Assembly: GCA_937901895.1 (NCBI GenBank)
Contig: CALGTD010000013.1
Span: 1 to 12,795 of the forward strand
Origin: an uncultured Spartobacteria bacterium
GTDB taxonomy: Bacteria > Verrucomicrobiota > Verrucomicrobiia > Chthoniobacterales > JAATET01
Direction: 5' to 3'
Length of the DNA stretch: 12,795 nucleotides
The number at the start of each line of letters is the position of its first letter. Positions within the stretch are counted from its first letter, which is position 1. The translations under genes and the position numbers were made by a program. Positions 6,277-12,795 of this stretch are shown one piece after another. Below the pieces are notes generated by a model. It searched no databases. It was not told the origin of the DNA and saw only the letters and a list, made by a program, of their open reading frames with translations.

Positions 6277-7866
6277 ATGATCGACAAGGTGGAGGCTGTC
6301 CTCATCCTGCTGGGCATCGTTGGAGTGCTCGCGGTGATCTCGGCGCGGCTGCGCGTTTCGTTTCCGATCGTGATGGTCCTTGGGGGCGTCGTGATCGCGC
6401 TGGTGCCCGGGCTTCCGTCGCTGAATCTCGATCCCGACCTCATCCTCTACGTCTTTCTTCCGCCGCTGCTCTACTCGGCGGCGTTCCGGTTTCCTTGGGA
6501 CGAATTTCGATCGAACATGCGGCCGATCCTTGCGATGGCGATCGGTCTCGTTCTCGCGACGATGGTTTGCGTCGGGTATGCCGCGTATTGGTGGATTCCC
6601 GGGCTTCCACTGGCCGCCGCCTTTGTGCTGGGCGCCGTCGTTTCCCCGCCTGACGCGGTCGCCGCGGGTGCGGTGCTGGAGCGGATGCGCGTGCCTCAGC
6701 GGGTGAATACCGTGCTCGAGGGCGAGAGCCTGGTGAACGACTCGAGCGGCCTTGTCGCGTATGCGTTCGCGGTGTCCGCGGTGGTGACGGGATCGTTTTC
6801 CTTCGGCGCGGCCCTGCTCGATTTCTTCTGGATGTCGGCGGGAGGCGTGGGATTTGGCCTGCTGATCGGTTGGGCTGCGGCGAGGATTCACCGGCGGTTG
6901 AATGAACCGGGCGCAGGAATGATCCTGCAACTCATCACGCCCTACGCCGCGTATCTGCCGGCGGATCACTTCGAGGTCTCCGGCGTCCTCGCTGCCGTGA
7001 CGGCGGGACTCTATGTCGGCCGGCAGGCGAGCCGCGTTTTTGATCCCGTCACGCGCTCGAACGGCGTCGCGGTCTGGGGCTTCCTGAACTTCGTGCTCAA
7101 CGGAGCGATCTTCATCCTCATCGGTCTGGAGTTTCCGGTGATCATGAAGGACCTGCGCGATTACCGGCTCGAAGAGCTTTTCCTCTATGGAGCGCTCGTG
7201 TCCGCCGTCGTGATTGCCGTGCGCTTTGCGTGGATCTTCCTGCTGCCTGCGGTCTACCGCCGCATCATTCCGACCACCGACACACCGCGGGCGGGGATTC
7301 AACTGGTGATGAGCTGGGCGGGAATGCGCGGAGCCGTCTCGCTGGCGGCGGCTCTCGCCGTGCCGCTCACGATCGCCACAGGTGAGGCATTTCCCGCGCG
7401 CAATCTGCTCATCTTTCTCACCTACAGCGTGATTTTTTCGACGCTGGTCCTGCAGGGGTTCACGCTTCCGTGGGTCGTGCGCGTGAGCGGAATCGAGGAA
7501 TCGGAGTCCGACTTTGCAAAGGAACTGCGGGCCCGGAAGACGATGCTCTCCCGCGCGGTGGAAATGATCGACGAAGCCATGGGCGCGGCGCCGCCGCTTC
7601 TCTCACCGACCTCCGCGAGAATTCTCCGCGAGCATTTCCAGACGCGACTCGATCACATCCACATGCGGGAAAAGGATCCCGAAACCGCCGAATGGACGGC
7701 GAACGACGCGGGCTTTCTGACGAAACTGATGACGGGGTTGCGCGATCTCGTCGAGGAGCTGCGGATTCGCGGAGAAATCAACGAGGCAATCCGGCGCGAG
7801 ATCGAGCAGGAGCTGGATGCCGAGGAACAGCGTCTCAGGCGCGTGATTTACCATCGCCACGAGTGA
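6277..7866 (+). CDS. Na+/H+ antiporter, CPA1 family
   Basis: An inner-membrane monovalent cation/proton antiporter of 529 residues, a usual size for the bacterial CPA1 (NhaP/YjcE-like) group. About a dozen hydrophobic segments fill residues 5-400. Signature motifs are VLGAVVSPPDAVAAG (117-131), the ion-binding LEGESLVNDSSG (147-158, with the Asn-Asp pair N154-D155 of electroneutral CPA1 exchangers) and SWAGMRGAVSLAAAL (346-360, with the conserved Arg351). The last 130 residues (about 400-529) form a charged cytoplasmic tail rich in Glu and Arg. The likely role is pH and sodium homeostasis. I use the ATG at 6277; an upstream in-frame ATG at 6226 would add a polar MRGFGLARAGR stretch that does not suit the first membrane helix. 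The 3' end overlaps by 32 bp the convergent cyclophilin gene. Confidence 0.93.
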   Translation: MIDKVEAVLILLGIVGVLAVISARLRVSFPIVMVLGGVVIALVPGLPSLNLDPDLILYVFLPPLLYSAAFRFPWDEFRSNMRPILAMAIGLVLATMVCVGYAAYWWIPGLPLAAAFVLGAVVSPPDAVAAGAVLERMRVPQRVNTVLEGESLVNDSSGLVAYAFAVSAVVTGSFSFGAALLDFFWMSAGGVGFGLLIGWAAARIHRRLNEPGAGMILQLITPYAAYLPADHFEVSGVLAAVTAGLYVGRQASRVFDPVTRSNGVAVWGFLNFVLNGAIFILIGLEFPVIMKDLRDYRLEELFLYGALVSAVVIAVRFAWIFLLPAVYRRIIPTTDTPRAGIQLVMSWAGMRGAVSLAAALAVPLTIATGEAFPARNLLIFLTYSVIFSTLVLQGFTLPWVVRVSGIEESESDFAKELRARKTMLSRAVEMIDEAMGAAPPLLSPTSARILREHFQTRLDHIHMREKDPETAEWTANDAGFLTKLMTGLRDLVEELRIRGEINEAIRREIEQELDAEEQRLRRVIYHRHE

Positions 7867-8545
7867 CGGTCATCACGCCAAGCCCCAGTCCTGCCAACGC
7901 CAGCAGCCCGAGCGTCTGAGGTTCCGGAACCACGACGATTTCCGTAAAGAGTAGCGCGTCGGTCTGCAATGCGGGAAACAGCAGCGGAAGCTCCCCGAAC
8001 GGTGAGCCCAGCTGCTTTGATGCATCCGCCACGAGGTCGGTGTTGAAGTCGTCGTCGTCAAAGGTCGTATTGAGCCTTTCCAGAACCTCGAAGCCGGAAA
8101 CGACGTGTCCGAACACGGTGAAGCCTTCGTCCACCGTGTCGAGAAATGCGTTGTTTCCCAGATTGATGAACCATTGCGAGGTCGCGGAGTTTACCTGTCC
8201 GCCCACGCGGGCCATTGCGATGGTTCCGTAAAGATTGCTGAATATTTCCCCCGACGAGTATTCGTTCTGGATCGGTCCGAACGTCGGCACGCTCTCGATC
8301 GAGTTGCCGTTCAGGGTGAAGCCGCCTCCCTGCAGGACGAAGCCGGGATCGAGCCGGTGGGAGAAGCTATTTTCGTATCTTCCGCTGGAGATGTAGCTGA
8401 GGAAGTTCTCGACCGTGATGGGTTTTTCCTCGTCGTAGAGCTCGAGTGTGACGGTCCCCACCGGCATTCGAATTTCCACAAAAGTGCCGGCAAATGCAGT
8501 TGTGGATCCGATCGTCAGGATGAGCGCAACGAGTCGAGGAAGCAT
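7835..8545 (-). CDS. Secreted cyclophilin-type peptidyl-prolyl cis-trans isomerase with PEP-CTERM tail
   Basis: A 236-residue exported cyclophilin. Residues 1-19 are a signal peptide (MLPRLVALILTIGSTTAFA). The cyclophilin fold (about 22-165) carries the family motifs: FSHRLDPGFVLQGGGF (61-76, with the catalytic Arg64 and Gln72), AMARVGGQVNSATSQWFINL (110-129) and FTVFGHVVSGFEVLERL (142-158). A linker of about 40 residues leads to VPEP (206-209), a hydrophobic segment (211-226) and the basic end RGDGKSRA. This is a classic PEP-CTERM sorting signal, processed by an exosortase and linked to envelope or extracellular-polymer attachment. The ATG at 8545 begins the signal peptide; a TTG at 8584 in the same frame is less likely. 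The gene lies 117 bp downstream of the Tat oxidoreductase gene on the same strand. No Shine-Dalgarno is seen. Confidence 0.92.
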   Translation of the reverse strand: MLPRLVALILTIGSTTAFAGTFVEIRMPVGTVTLELYDEEKPITVENFLSYISSGRYENSFSHRLDPGFVLQGGGFTLNGNSIESVPTFGPIQNEYSSGEIFSNLYGTIAMARVGGQVNSATSQWFINLGNNAFLDTVDEGFTVFGHVVSGFEVLERLNTTFDDDDFNTDLVADASKQLGSPFGELPLLFPALQTDALLFTEIVVVPEPQTLGLLALAGLGLGVMTVTRGDGKSRA

Positions 8546-8662
8546 TTTGCCGGGGACATTCGCTTTACCGCGGCCGGCGCTCAAGTGGATTTCCTTGCCA
8601 TTTGAGCCCGGCGGCGGGGAGCGATCCCTGTGGGAATTTGTCCGACCTTCGAGGGGCGCGAG

Positions 8663-10078
8663 CTACGCCATTTTGTAAAACTCCTCCCAGCCCTTGCGGG
8701 GAGGCACTCCTGCGAGCATTGCGTTCGCTTTCGGATTGTTGGTGATCCGTTTGGCGACGGGATCGAATGCCAGCTTCGCGTTGAAGCGCTGCGCGAGCAC
8801 GCCGAGGGCCATCGTCTGGCAGAGCGGGCCGGCGACCGAGAACGGGGAGCGGCATTGTTCCTCGCCCTTGCAGGCGAGCAGGAAGTTTTTGAAGTGATTC
8901 GAGGGACTGCGGGGCACCTCGGGAAGCTTCGACAGGATGTCCTGCGCCTGCTCGGACGGCAGGATCTCGAGCGTCGATCCATGCGAGCCGCCCTTGAAGG
9001 TGATGCCTTCGCCGTAGATGACTTTTCCGGGCGGGCGCTTCTTCGTGTCGATGGAGCCGGTGGACGGCGGCGGGATGTTCGGATCCACGACGGCCTCGCC
9101 GATATTGTCGGGAAGCGGCGGGAGGTTGTCCTGGCCGTCATACCATGTCAGCTCGACCGGCGGCTGCGATCCGCGGGCGGGGAAGCGGAACGCCAGCGTG
9201 GAGGCCTGCGGGAAGATGTAGGGGTTCCAGCCCTCCAGCTTGACGGCTTCGACTTCCGTCGGCAGGCCGAGATTGAGGAACTCGTGAGCGGTGTCGAAAA
9301 TGTGCGCGCCCCAGTCGCCGAGCGCGCCGTTGCCGAAATCATACCACGAGCGCCACTCGCCATCCATGTAGCCCTTGTTGTAGGCGTGGTTCTGCGCGGT
9401 CGCGAGCCAGCACTCCCAGTCGAGTGTGTCGGGAATCGGTTGCGCGGGCAGGTAGCCCGAGACCTTCATGCCGTGCCAGCGGCGCTTGGAATTCATGAAG
9501 GCGGTGATCTTCGTGACATTCTTGATGATGCCAGCGTCGGTCCACGCCTTGAACTGGAAGTAGTTTGCCTCGGAGTGGCCCTGATTGCCCATCTGGGTGG
9601 CGACCTTGTATTTGTCGGCGGCGCGCATCATCAGCTCGATCTGGAGGCAGCTCTGCCCCATCGGCTTTTCGCAATAGACGTGCTTGCCCTGCGACATCGC
9701 CAGCATGGCGATCGGGAAGTGCGAGAAATCCGGCGTGGCGACGCTGACGGCGTCGATTTCCTTGCCCATCTTGTCGAACATCTGCCGGAAATCCTGGAAG
9801 CGCGGGGCATTGGGGAACATCCCCATGATTTCCTGGGTGTGCTTCGCCCCCATGTCCGTGTCGCAAAGGGCCACGATGTTTGCGAGGCCGGTGGCGTGGA
9901 GAGCCTTGACGACCTCCTTGCCGCGATTCCCGATGCCACAGCAGGCGAGGTTCACCTTGTCGGTGGATCCCGAAAAAAGCAGGCGCGCGGGGAGCGAGGA
10001 GATGGCGGCGGTGGCGACGGCGCCCTTGAGGAAGGTGCGGCGGCGAAGGGAGGGAGGGGTGGACGATGGAAGGGACAT
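8663..10078 (-). CDS. Tat-exported Gfo/Idh/MocA-family oxidoreductase (large, C2-type)
   Basis: A 471-residue NAD(P)-dependent oxidoreductase predicted to act on a sugar or polyol outside the cytoplasm. A Tat signal is clear: LRRRTFLKGAVATAAISS (11-28). The Rossmann fold follows, with the nucleotide-binding CCGIGNRGKE (46-55), CDTD (72-75) and the family hallmark CEKPMGQS (136-143, Lys138 expected to be catalytic). TQMGNQGHSEANYFQF (161-176) and NGALGDWGAHIFDTAHEF (250-267) are typical of the large group seen in Planctomycetes and Verrucomicrobia with a C2-type C-terminal domain, where many genomes carry dozens of copies. The substrate is unknown. The ATG at 10078 lies directly before the Tat region. 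A hairpin with an antisense-oriented T tract lies in its leader. The cyclophilin gene follows 117 bp downstream; cotranscription is possible, since no strong terminator is visible between them. Confidence 0.92.
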   Translation of the reverse strand: MSLPSSTPPSLRRRTFLKGAVATAAISSLPARLLFSGSTDKVNLACCGIGNRGKEVVKALHATGLANIVALCDTDMGAKHTQEIMGMFPNAPRFQDFRQMFDKMGKEIDAVSVATPDFSHFPIAMLAMSQGKHVYCEKPMGQSCLQIELMMRAADKYKVATQMGNQGHSEANYFQFKAWTDAGIIKNVTKITAFMNSKRRWHGMKVSGYLPAQPIPDTLDWECWLATAQNHAYNKGYMDGEWRSWYDFGNGALGDWGAHIFDTAHEFLNLGLPTEVEAVKLEGWNPYIFPQASTLAFRFPARGSQPPVELTWYDGQDNLPPLPDNIGEAVVDPNIPPPSTGSIDTKKRPPGKVIYGEGITFKGGSHGSTLEILPSEQAQDILSKLPEVPRSPSNHFKNFLLACKGEEQCRSPFSVAGPLCQTMALGVLAQRFNAKLAFDPVAKRITNNPKANAMLAGVPPRKGWEEFYKMA

Positions 10079-10103
10079 GGTCGTGATGAGTGTTCGGACT
10101 GGG

Positions 10104-10129
10104 GCTCTCGATGAGGAGAGCGTTTTTTT
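10104..10129 (+). terminator. Terminator-like hairpin on plus strand, inside the leader of the minus-strand oxidoreductase
   Basis: GCTCTC (10104-10109) and GAGAGC (10116-10121) form a perfect 6-bp stem with a 6-nt loop, followed by G and seven T residues (10123-10129). By structure it is a rho-independent terminator reading on the plus strand. No plus-strand gene ends here: the nearest upstream gene is on the minus strand and starts at 10078. It would stop antisense transcription through that gene before it reached the sugar acetyltransferase gene. Confidence 0.5.
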
Positions 10130-10135
10130 GGAGGG

Positions 10136-10162
10136 AATTCCGCCACGAAAAGGTGCGGAATT
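10136..10162. repeat. 8-bp perfect inverted repeat in divergent intergenic region (possible operator)
   Basis: AATTCCGC (10136-10143) and GCGGAATT (10155-10162) are exact reverse complements separated by 11 bp. The element lies between the divergent oxidoreductase and acetyltransferase genes, seven bases after the T tract of the preceding hairpin. The half-site spacing of about two helical turns would suit a dimeric regulator. A transcript hairpin is the alternative. No regulator gene lies in the window. Confidence 0.4.
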
Positions 10163-10274
10163 TGATCAAGATTCACGGGAACCCCGCCCTTCACAAGCCC
10201 GAAGCGCTGCGAATCCGTCCTCCGCGAGGGAATCGTCGCAGCCGAGGACCGTTTTTCGCGCGATCCCGCCATCG

Positions 10275-10853
10275 ATGAAGACCGAAAAGGAAAAGATGCT
10301 CGCCGGCGAGCCCTACGACCCGCTCGATCCGCAACTTTGCCGGGAGCGTGACCGATGTCGGGATCTGTGTCTGCGAATCAATGGAATGCGGGAGCCGCAG
10401 AAGGTCGAGCGTCAGCGGCTGCTTTGCACGTTGTTTGGAGCGCCGACGGATGTCTGGGTGCAGCCGCCGTTCTTTTGTGACTACGGCACGAACATCCTTC
10501 TCGGGAGAAAGGTCTTCTTCAATTTCAACTGCGTGGTCCTCGACGTCGCAAGAGTGACCATCGGTGACAACGTGCTTTTCGGCCCGTGCGTGCAGATTTA
10601 CACGGCAATCCATCCCATCCATGTGGAGGAACGGCGCACCGGGCTGGAGTCTGCGCGACCGATCGTGGTGGGCGCGGATGTCTGGATCGGAGGTGGTGCC
10701 ATTCTTTGCCCGGGGATCACGATTGGCGAACGATCGGTCATCGGGGCGGGCAGCGTGGTGACGCGCGACATTCCGCCTGACGTGGTCGCGGCGGGAAACC
10801 CCGGCCGCGTGATTCGCGAACTGCCGCCGCCGGCTGCCCCCGGAAACGTGTGA
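10275..10853 (+). CDS. maa: Maltose/galactoside O-acetyltransferase-like sugar acetyltransferase (left-handed beta-helix)
   Basis: A 192-residue cytoplasmic acetyl-CoA-dependent sugar O-acetyltransferase of the Maa/LacA/NodL group, of usual length. The N-terminal Mac domain is seen in KEKMLAGEPYDPLDPQL (5-21). The hexapeptide-repeat helix runs from about 72 to 182, with repeats such as VTIGDNVLFGPCV (94-106), VVGADVWIGGGAILCPG (131-147) and ITIGERSVIGAGSVV (148-162), ending in VAAGNPGRVIREL (171-183). The catalytic histidine is H113 in YTAIHPIHVEER (109-120), the usual context. The natural acceptor sugar is uncertain, and the symbol is by family resemblance only. The ATG at 10275 fits the family N terminus; the frame is open much further upstream, but as a shadow of the opposite-strand gene. 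It is divergent from the Tat oxidoreductase and converges with the small membrane-protein gene 27 bp away. Confidence 0.9.
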   Translation: MKTEKEKMLAGEPYDPLDPQLCRERDRCRDLCLRINGMREPQKVERQRLLCTLFGAPTDVWVQPPFFCDYGTNILLGRKVFFNFNCVVLDVARVTIGDNVLFGPCVQIYTAIHPIHVEERRTGLESARPIVVGADVWIGGGAILCPGITIGERSVIGAGSVVTRDIPPDVVAAGNPGRVIRELPPPAAPGNV

Positions 10854-10880
10854 TCGCCTGGGTGTTGCCTTGTGCCGCGA

Positions 10881-11027
10881 TTACGGAACCCGGCGGCCCG
10901 TCAAAAGCTGCAGGACAAGGACGACCAGAGCCACGACGAGCAGCAGGTGGATGAGTCCGCCGAGGACGTGGAAGCTGAATCCGAGCGCCCAAAGGACGAG
11001 AAGAACGACGAGGATGGTCCAGAGCAT
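10881..11027 (-). CDS. Small lmo0937-family membrane protein (DUF5670-like)
   Basis: A 48-residue protein, almost entirely hydrophobic: MLWTILVVLLVLWALGFSF (1-19), then HVLGGLIHLLLVVALVVLVL (20-39) and a basic end TGRRVP. The two membrane segments with MLWTI at the start, a central GGLIHLLLV and a short Arg-containing tail are the hallmark of the widespread lmo0937 family, whose function is unknown. The ATG at 11027 gives exactly the family length; the frame continues upstream to about 11474 as a shadow of the oxidoreductase gene. No Shine-Dalgarno is visible. It lies alone in a 358-bp gap between the acetyltransferase stop and the second oxidoreductase stop. Confidence 0.82.
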   Translation of the reverse strand: MLWTILVVLLVLWALGFSFHVLGGLIHLLLVVALVVLVLQLLTGRRVP

Positions 11028-11211
11028 GATGTGGGAACGGTTTGACGTGGTTAGATCGTTCGTCGGAAGGAGTCCGGCGGTATGCGCGATCGATTGATCT
11101 TGGAAAGGCGGTCCCGCGTTGATCCGCTCTGCGCAGCGGACGGTGACCCGCTTACGGGCTTCCATCGAGCCCCCGCGTTCGGCCGGCTTGCCCGGCTCCG
11201 GAGTGCTGGCC

Positions 11212-12378
11212 TTACACGCTGGCCGCGGCTTTTTCGTCCACGGAAACCGGCGTGCGAGCGCAGCCCCGAGCAACGGACTCGTAAACCGCCTCGAGGATCT
11301 GGATGTCGCGCAATCCCATTTCCCCGGGACAGGCGAACGGCCGCTTCGCACGAATCGCCGCAGCGAACTGATCATGCAGCTCGGCGAGCTGGAGCGTGCC
11401 GGGGCGCTTGAATTTCTTGTGATCCGGAAGATCGATCTCCCGCGGTGCCGGCCGGCCGTTGACGCTCTGACCAAATGGGGTTCCGACGCAGGCGAAGCTG
11501 CCCTTGTCGGCGTTCGCGACGAAGTGCTGGCGGCTGTATTGGTAGGTGCATCGGCCGAACACCACGACTCCGTCGGGATACTCCAGCACCACGCTCATGC
11601 TCTCCTCGATGCCGGGTGGATAGTTTTCCGCCGTCGTCGCCGGAACTGCCGTGACGGCGAGCGGGGTGGCTCCGGTCATGTAGCAACCGGCCTGAATGCA
11701 ATAGACTCCCGTGTCGAACATCGCGCCGCCGCCCGCGAGTTTCTTGTCGGACAGCCATGGCTTTCTCTGCCCGCGGCGCCACGAAAACTCGGTGTCGATG
11801 GACTTGAGACTCCCGTAAACCCGCTCCGTCGCCAGCCGCATCATTTCCTGGTGATGGGGCTCGAAGTGGAGGCGGTAATTCACCCCGAGATAGACTCCGG
11901 ACTTGCGCGCAGCATCGATCATTTCCCGGCACTCCGCGGCGCTGGTGGCCATCGGCTTCTCGCACATCACGTGCTTCCCGGCCTGAGCGGCCTGGATGGC
12001 GTGGGCGGCATGCAGGCCGTTCGGAGTGACAATGTGGGCGATGTCGATGTCGGCAATGTCGGCGAGCCGGGACATCTGGTCGTAGGTAAGGATGTTTTTC
12101 TCCGGAAAGCCGTATTCCCCGGCAAACTTCCGCCCCTTGCCCTGCGGATCGCCGGTGACCACCCCGGCAAGATAGACGTTCTTCGCGGAGACAAGTTCCG
12201 GCGCAATGCTGGCGCTGGAAAAGCCTCCAAGTCCGACAAGCACCACCCCGAGCCTGCCGTCGGCGCGATGGTCGGAGGCAAGCATCCGCCGGCTGGAAAC
12301 TCCGACCAATGCAGGCACGCCCAGCGCGAGCGCCGCGGTTAAAAAAGAGCGTCTGGTCGGTCCGGGGGAATTTGCCAT
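11212..12378 (-). CDS. Tat-exported Gfo/Idh/MocA oxidoreductase, glucose-fructose oxidoreductase-like
   Basis: A 388-residue NAD(P)-dependent oxidoreductase predicted to be exported folded by the Tat route. The signal is TRRSFLTAALALGVPALVG (8-26). The Rossmann domain has VVLVGLGGFS (45-54) and the hallmark CEKPMATSAAECREMIDAA (139-157). YRLHFEPHHQEM (168-179) and GGGAMFDTGVYCIQAGCYM follow, as in glucose-fructose oxidoreductase (GFOR) of Zymomonas, a periplasmic enzyme that keeps NADP bound and couples oxidation of one sugar to reduction of another. Whether this protein does the same chemistry is unproven. The ATG at 12378 has a short GAGG 3 nt upstream, the only Shine-Dalgarno-like match among the genes here; an in-frame TTG at 12387 is possible but less likely. 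It differs clearly from the 471-residue oxidoreductase in this window, so it is not a recent duplicate. Confidence 0.92.
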   Translation of the reverse strand: MANSPGPTRRSFLTAALALGVPALVGVSSRRMLASDHRADGRLGVVLVGLGGFSSASIAPELVSAKNVYLAGVVTGDPQGKGRKFAGEYGFPEKNILTYDQMSRLADIADIDIAHIVTPNGLHAAHAIQAAQAGKHVMCEKPMATSAAECREMIDAARKSGVYLGVNYRLHFEPHHQEMMRLATERVYGSLKSIDTEFSWRRGQRKPWLSDKKLAGGGAMFDTGVYCIQAGCYMTGATPLAVTAVPATTAENYPPGIEESMSVVLEYPDGVVVFGRCTYQYSRQHFVANADKGSFACVGTPFGQSVNGRPAPREIDLPDHKKFKRPGTLQLAELHDQFAAAIRAKRPFACPGEMGLRDIQILEAVYESVARGCARTPVSVDEKAAASV

Positions 12379-12744
12379 ACGCCTCAATCGATGTTCAAAG
12401 GGGACGTGGTGATTGTCATCGCGAATCGCGGCGCCCTATTGAAATGGCATCGAAGAGGCGGTTCTTAACATGATTGCAGGGGCCGGCCCGGAGCGTCCGA
12501 CGGAAAACAGTCGTCGGTTTCAAGACCGCGACCTTGCTCGCGACTCGGATGTCGGTCTCAGGTATGGCAGTTTCCGCCCCGGGTCGCGACGGGACCCATA
12601 CGCTCAGCCGTTGTTCGATCTGCTTGCCGCGAACCTGGGACGAGCGCATAGTGTGCGCCACTCGACGGGTTCCATGAAAGGCCCCCGCCGACCTTCGGAG
12701 GAAGAACCTGCAAAATCGTCGGTCTCTCCGACGGGAAGTCTTTC
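12379..12744. other. 366-bp intergenic region without a supported gene
   Basis: Between the minus-strand oxidoreductase start and the tRNA I find no protein I recognise. Short open frames exist on both strands (for example 81 codons at 12416-12661 on the minus strand) but have no signal, motif or start site to support them. Small hairpins are present: GGGTC/GACCC (12581-12597), and CGTCGG/CCGACG with a TCTCT loop (12717-12733) just before the tRNA. The region must hold the promoters of the oxidoreductase and of the tRNA; I could not place either with confidence. Confidence 0.5.
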
Positions 12745-12795
12745 GGGCAGTTAGCTCAGCGGTAGAGCGGTAGTCTTACACACTATTGGTCGGGG
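12745..12795 (+). tRNA. tRNA-Val (anticodon TAC), 5' part; truncated by window edge
   Basis: The first 51 nt of a tRNA fold correctly: acceptor 5' strand GGGCAGT (12745-12751), TA, D stem GCTC/GAGC (12754-12757 and 12765-12768) around AGCGGTA, and anticodon stem GTAGT/ACTAT (12770-12774 and 12782-12786, one G-T pair). The loop is CTTACAC, giving anticodon TAC at 12777-12779, which reads GTA valine codons. The variable region TGGTC and the start of the T stem (GGGG) follow. The T arm and 3' acceptor strand lie beyond the window. Confidence 0.93.

Noticed and set aside
5815..7302. A 495-codon minus-strand open frame opposite the ligase and antiporter
   Set aside because: Composition is Arg/His/Asp-rich without hydrophobic core, typical of a shadow frame in high-GC DNA. 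Both plus-strand genes have clear motifs throughout.
8630..10114. A 494-codon plus-strand open frame opposite the Tat oxidoreductase
   Set aside because: The minus-strand reading has a Tat signal, Rossmann motif and EKP hallmark; the plus-strand reading has none.
11115..11195. Small hairpins (TCCGCT/AGCGGA and GCCGG/CCGGC) downstream of the GFOR-like gene as a terminator
   Set aside because: Stems are only 5-6 bp and no T tract follows on the minus strand, so I did not call a terminator.
12416..12661. An 81-codon minus-strand open frame upstream of the GFOR-like gene
   Set aside because: Third-position GC is only moderately raised. There is no recognisable domain, signal or ribosome site. 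It could be real but I cannot support it.
12470..12754. A 94-codon plus-strand open frame running into the tRNA
   Set aside because: It overlaps the tRNA 5' end and has no family features.
1..12795. CRISPR arrays, transposases, attachment sites or phage modules
   Set aside because: No direct repeat series, no transposase or integrase motifs. The partial tRNA at the right edge could be an integration site, but nothing in the window indicates integration.

Overview
The window is a high-GC bacterial chromosome segment with tightly packed genes on both strands. The best phylum guess is Verrucomicrobiota, possibly near Chthoniobacter or Terrimicrobium. This is an inference from the gene mix: a Chlamydia-like class Ic ribonucleotide reductase with ATP-cones, a PEP-CTERM cyclophilin, an exported SHD1-thioredoxin fusion, and two Tat-exported Gfo/Idh/MocA oxidoreductases. 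I see no insertion sequence, phage gene, CRISPR array or defence module. It reads as ordinary chromosome, not a mobile island.

Layout. Positions 1-1829 (minus strand) hold the ribonucleotide reductase genes in the order nrdB then nrdA. nrdA runs off the left edge, so only its two N-terminal ATP-cones are visible. A promoter and two short palindromes lie upstream of nrdB. A terminator at about 2111-2153 closes a small lipoprotein gene (2171-2584, minus). A GNAT acetyltransferase (2703-3542, plus) converges with a two-gene minus operon: an exported SHD1-thioredoxin (3960-4685) followed 1 nt later by an OsmC-family peroxidase (3545-3958). Divergent from that operon is an AMP-forming acyl/aryl ligase (4799-6187), followed by a CPA1 Na+/H+ antiporter (6277-7866). 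The antiporter's 3' end overlaps by 32 bp the 3' end of a secreted PEP-CTERM peptidyl-prolyl isomerase (7835-8545, minus). Next come a Tat-exported oxidoreductase (8663-10078, minus), a divergent intergenic region with two hairpins, a maltose O-acetyltransferase-like gene (10275-10853, plus), a 48-residue lmo0937-type membrane protein (10881-11027, minus) and a second Tat-exported oxidoreductase resembling glucose-fructose oxidoreductase (11212-12378, minus). A tRNA-Val (anticodon TAC) begins at 12745 and is cut by the right edge.

How the genes fit together. nrdB/nrdA supply deoxyribonucleotides. The thioredoxin/OsmC pair suggests thiol and peroxide chemistry. The two exported oxidoreductases and the sugar acetyltransferase suggest carbohydrate processing, but they are not one operon. 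The most notable points are the NrdB active site, where Leu replaces the radical Tyr with a Chlamydia-type ligand set; the near absence of Shine-Dalgarno sequences in front of the 13 starts; the domain fusions and export signals (SHD1-thioredoxin, PEP-CTERM cyclophilin); and a plus-strand terminator-like hairpin sitting antisense in the leader of a minus-strand gene. I did not find a convincing new multi-gene system.
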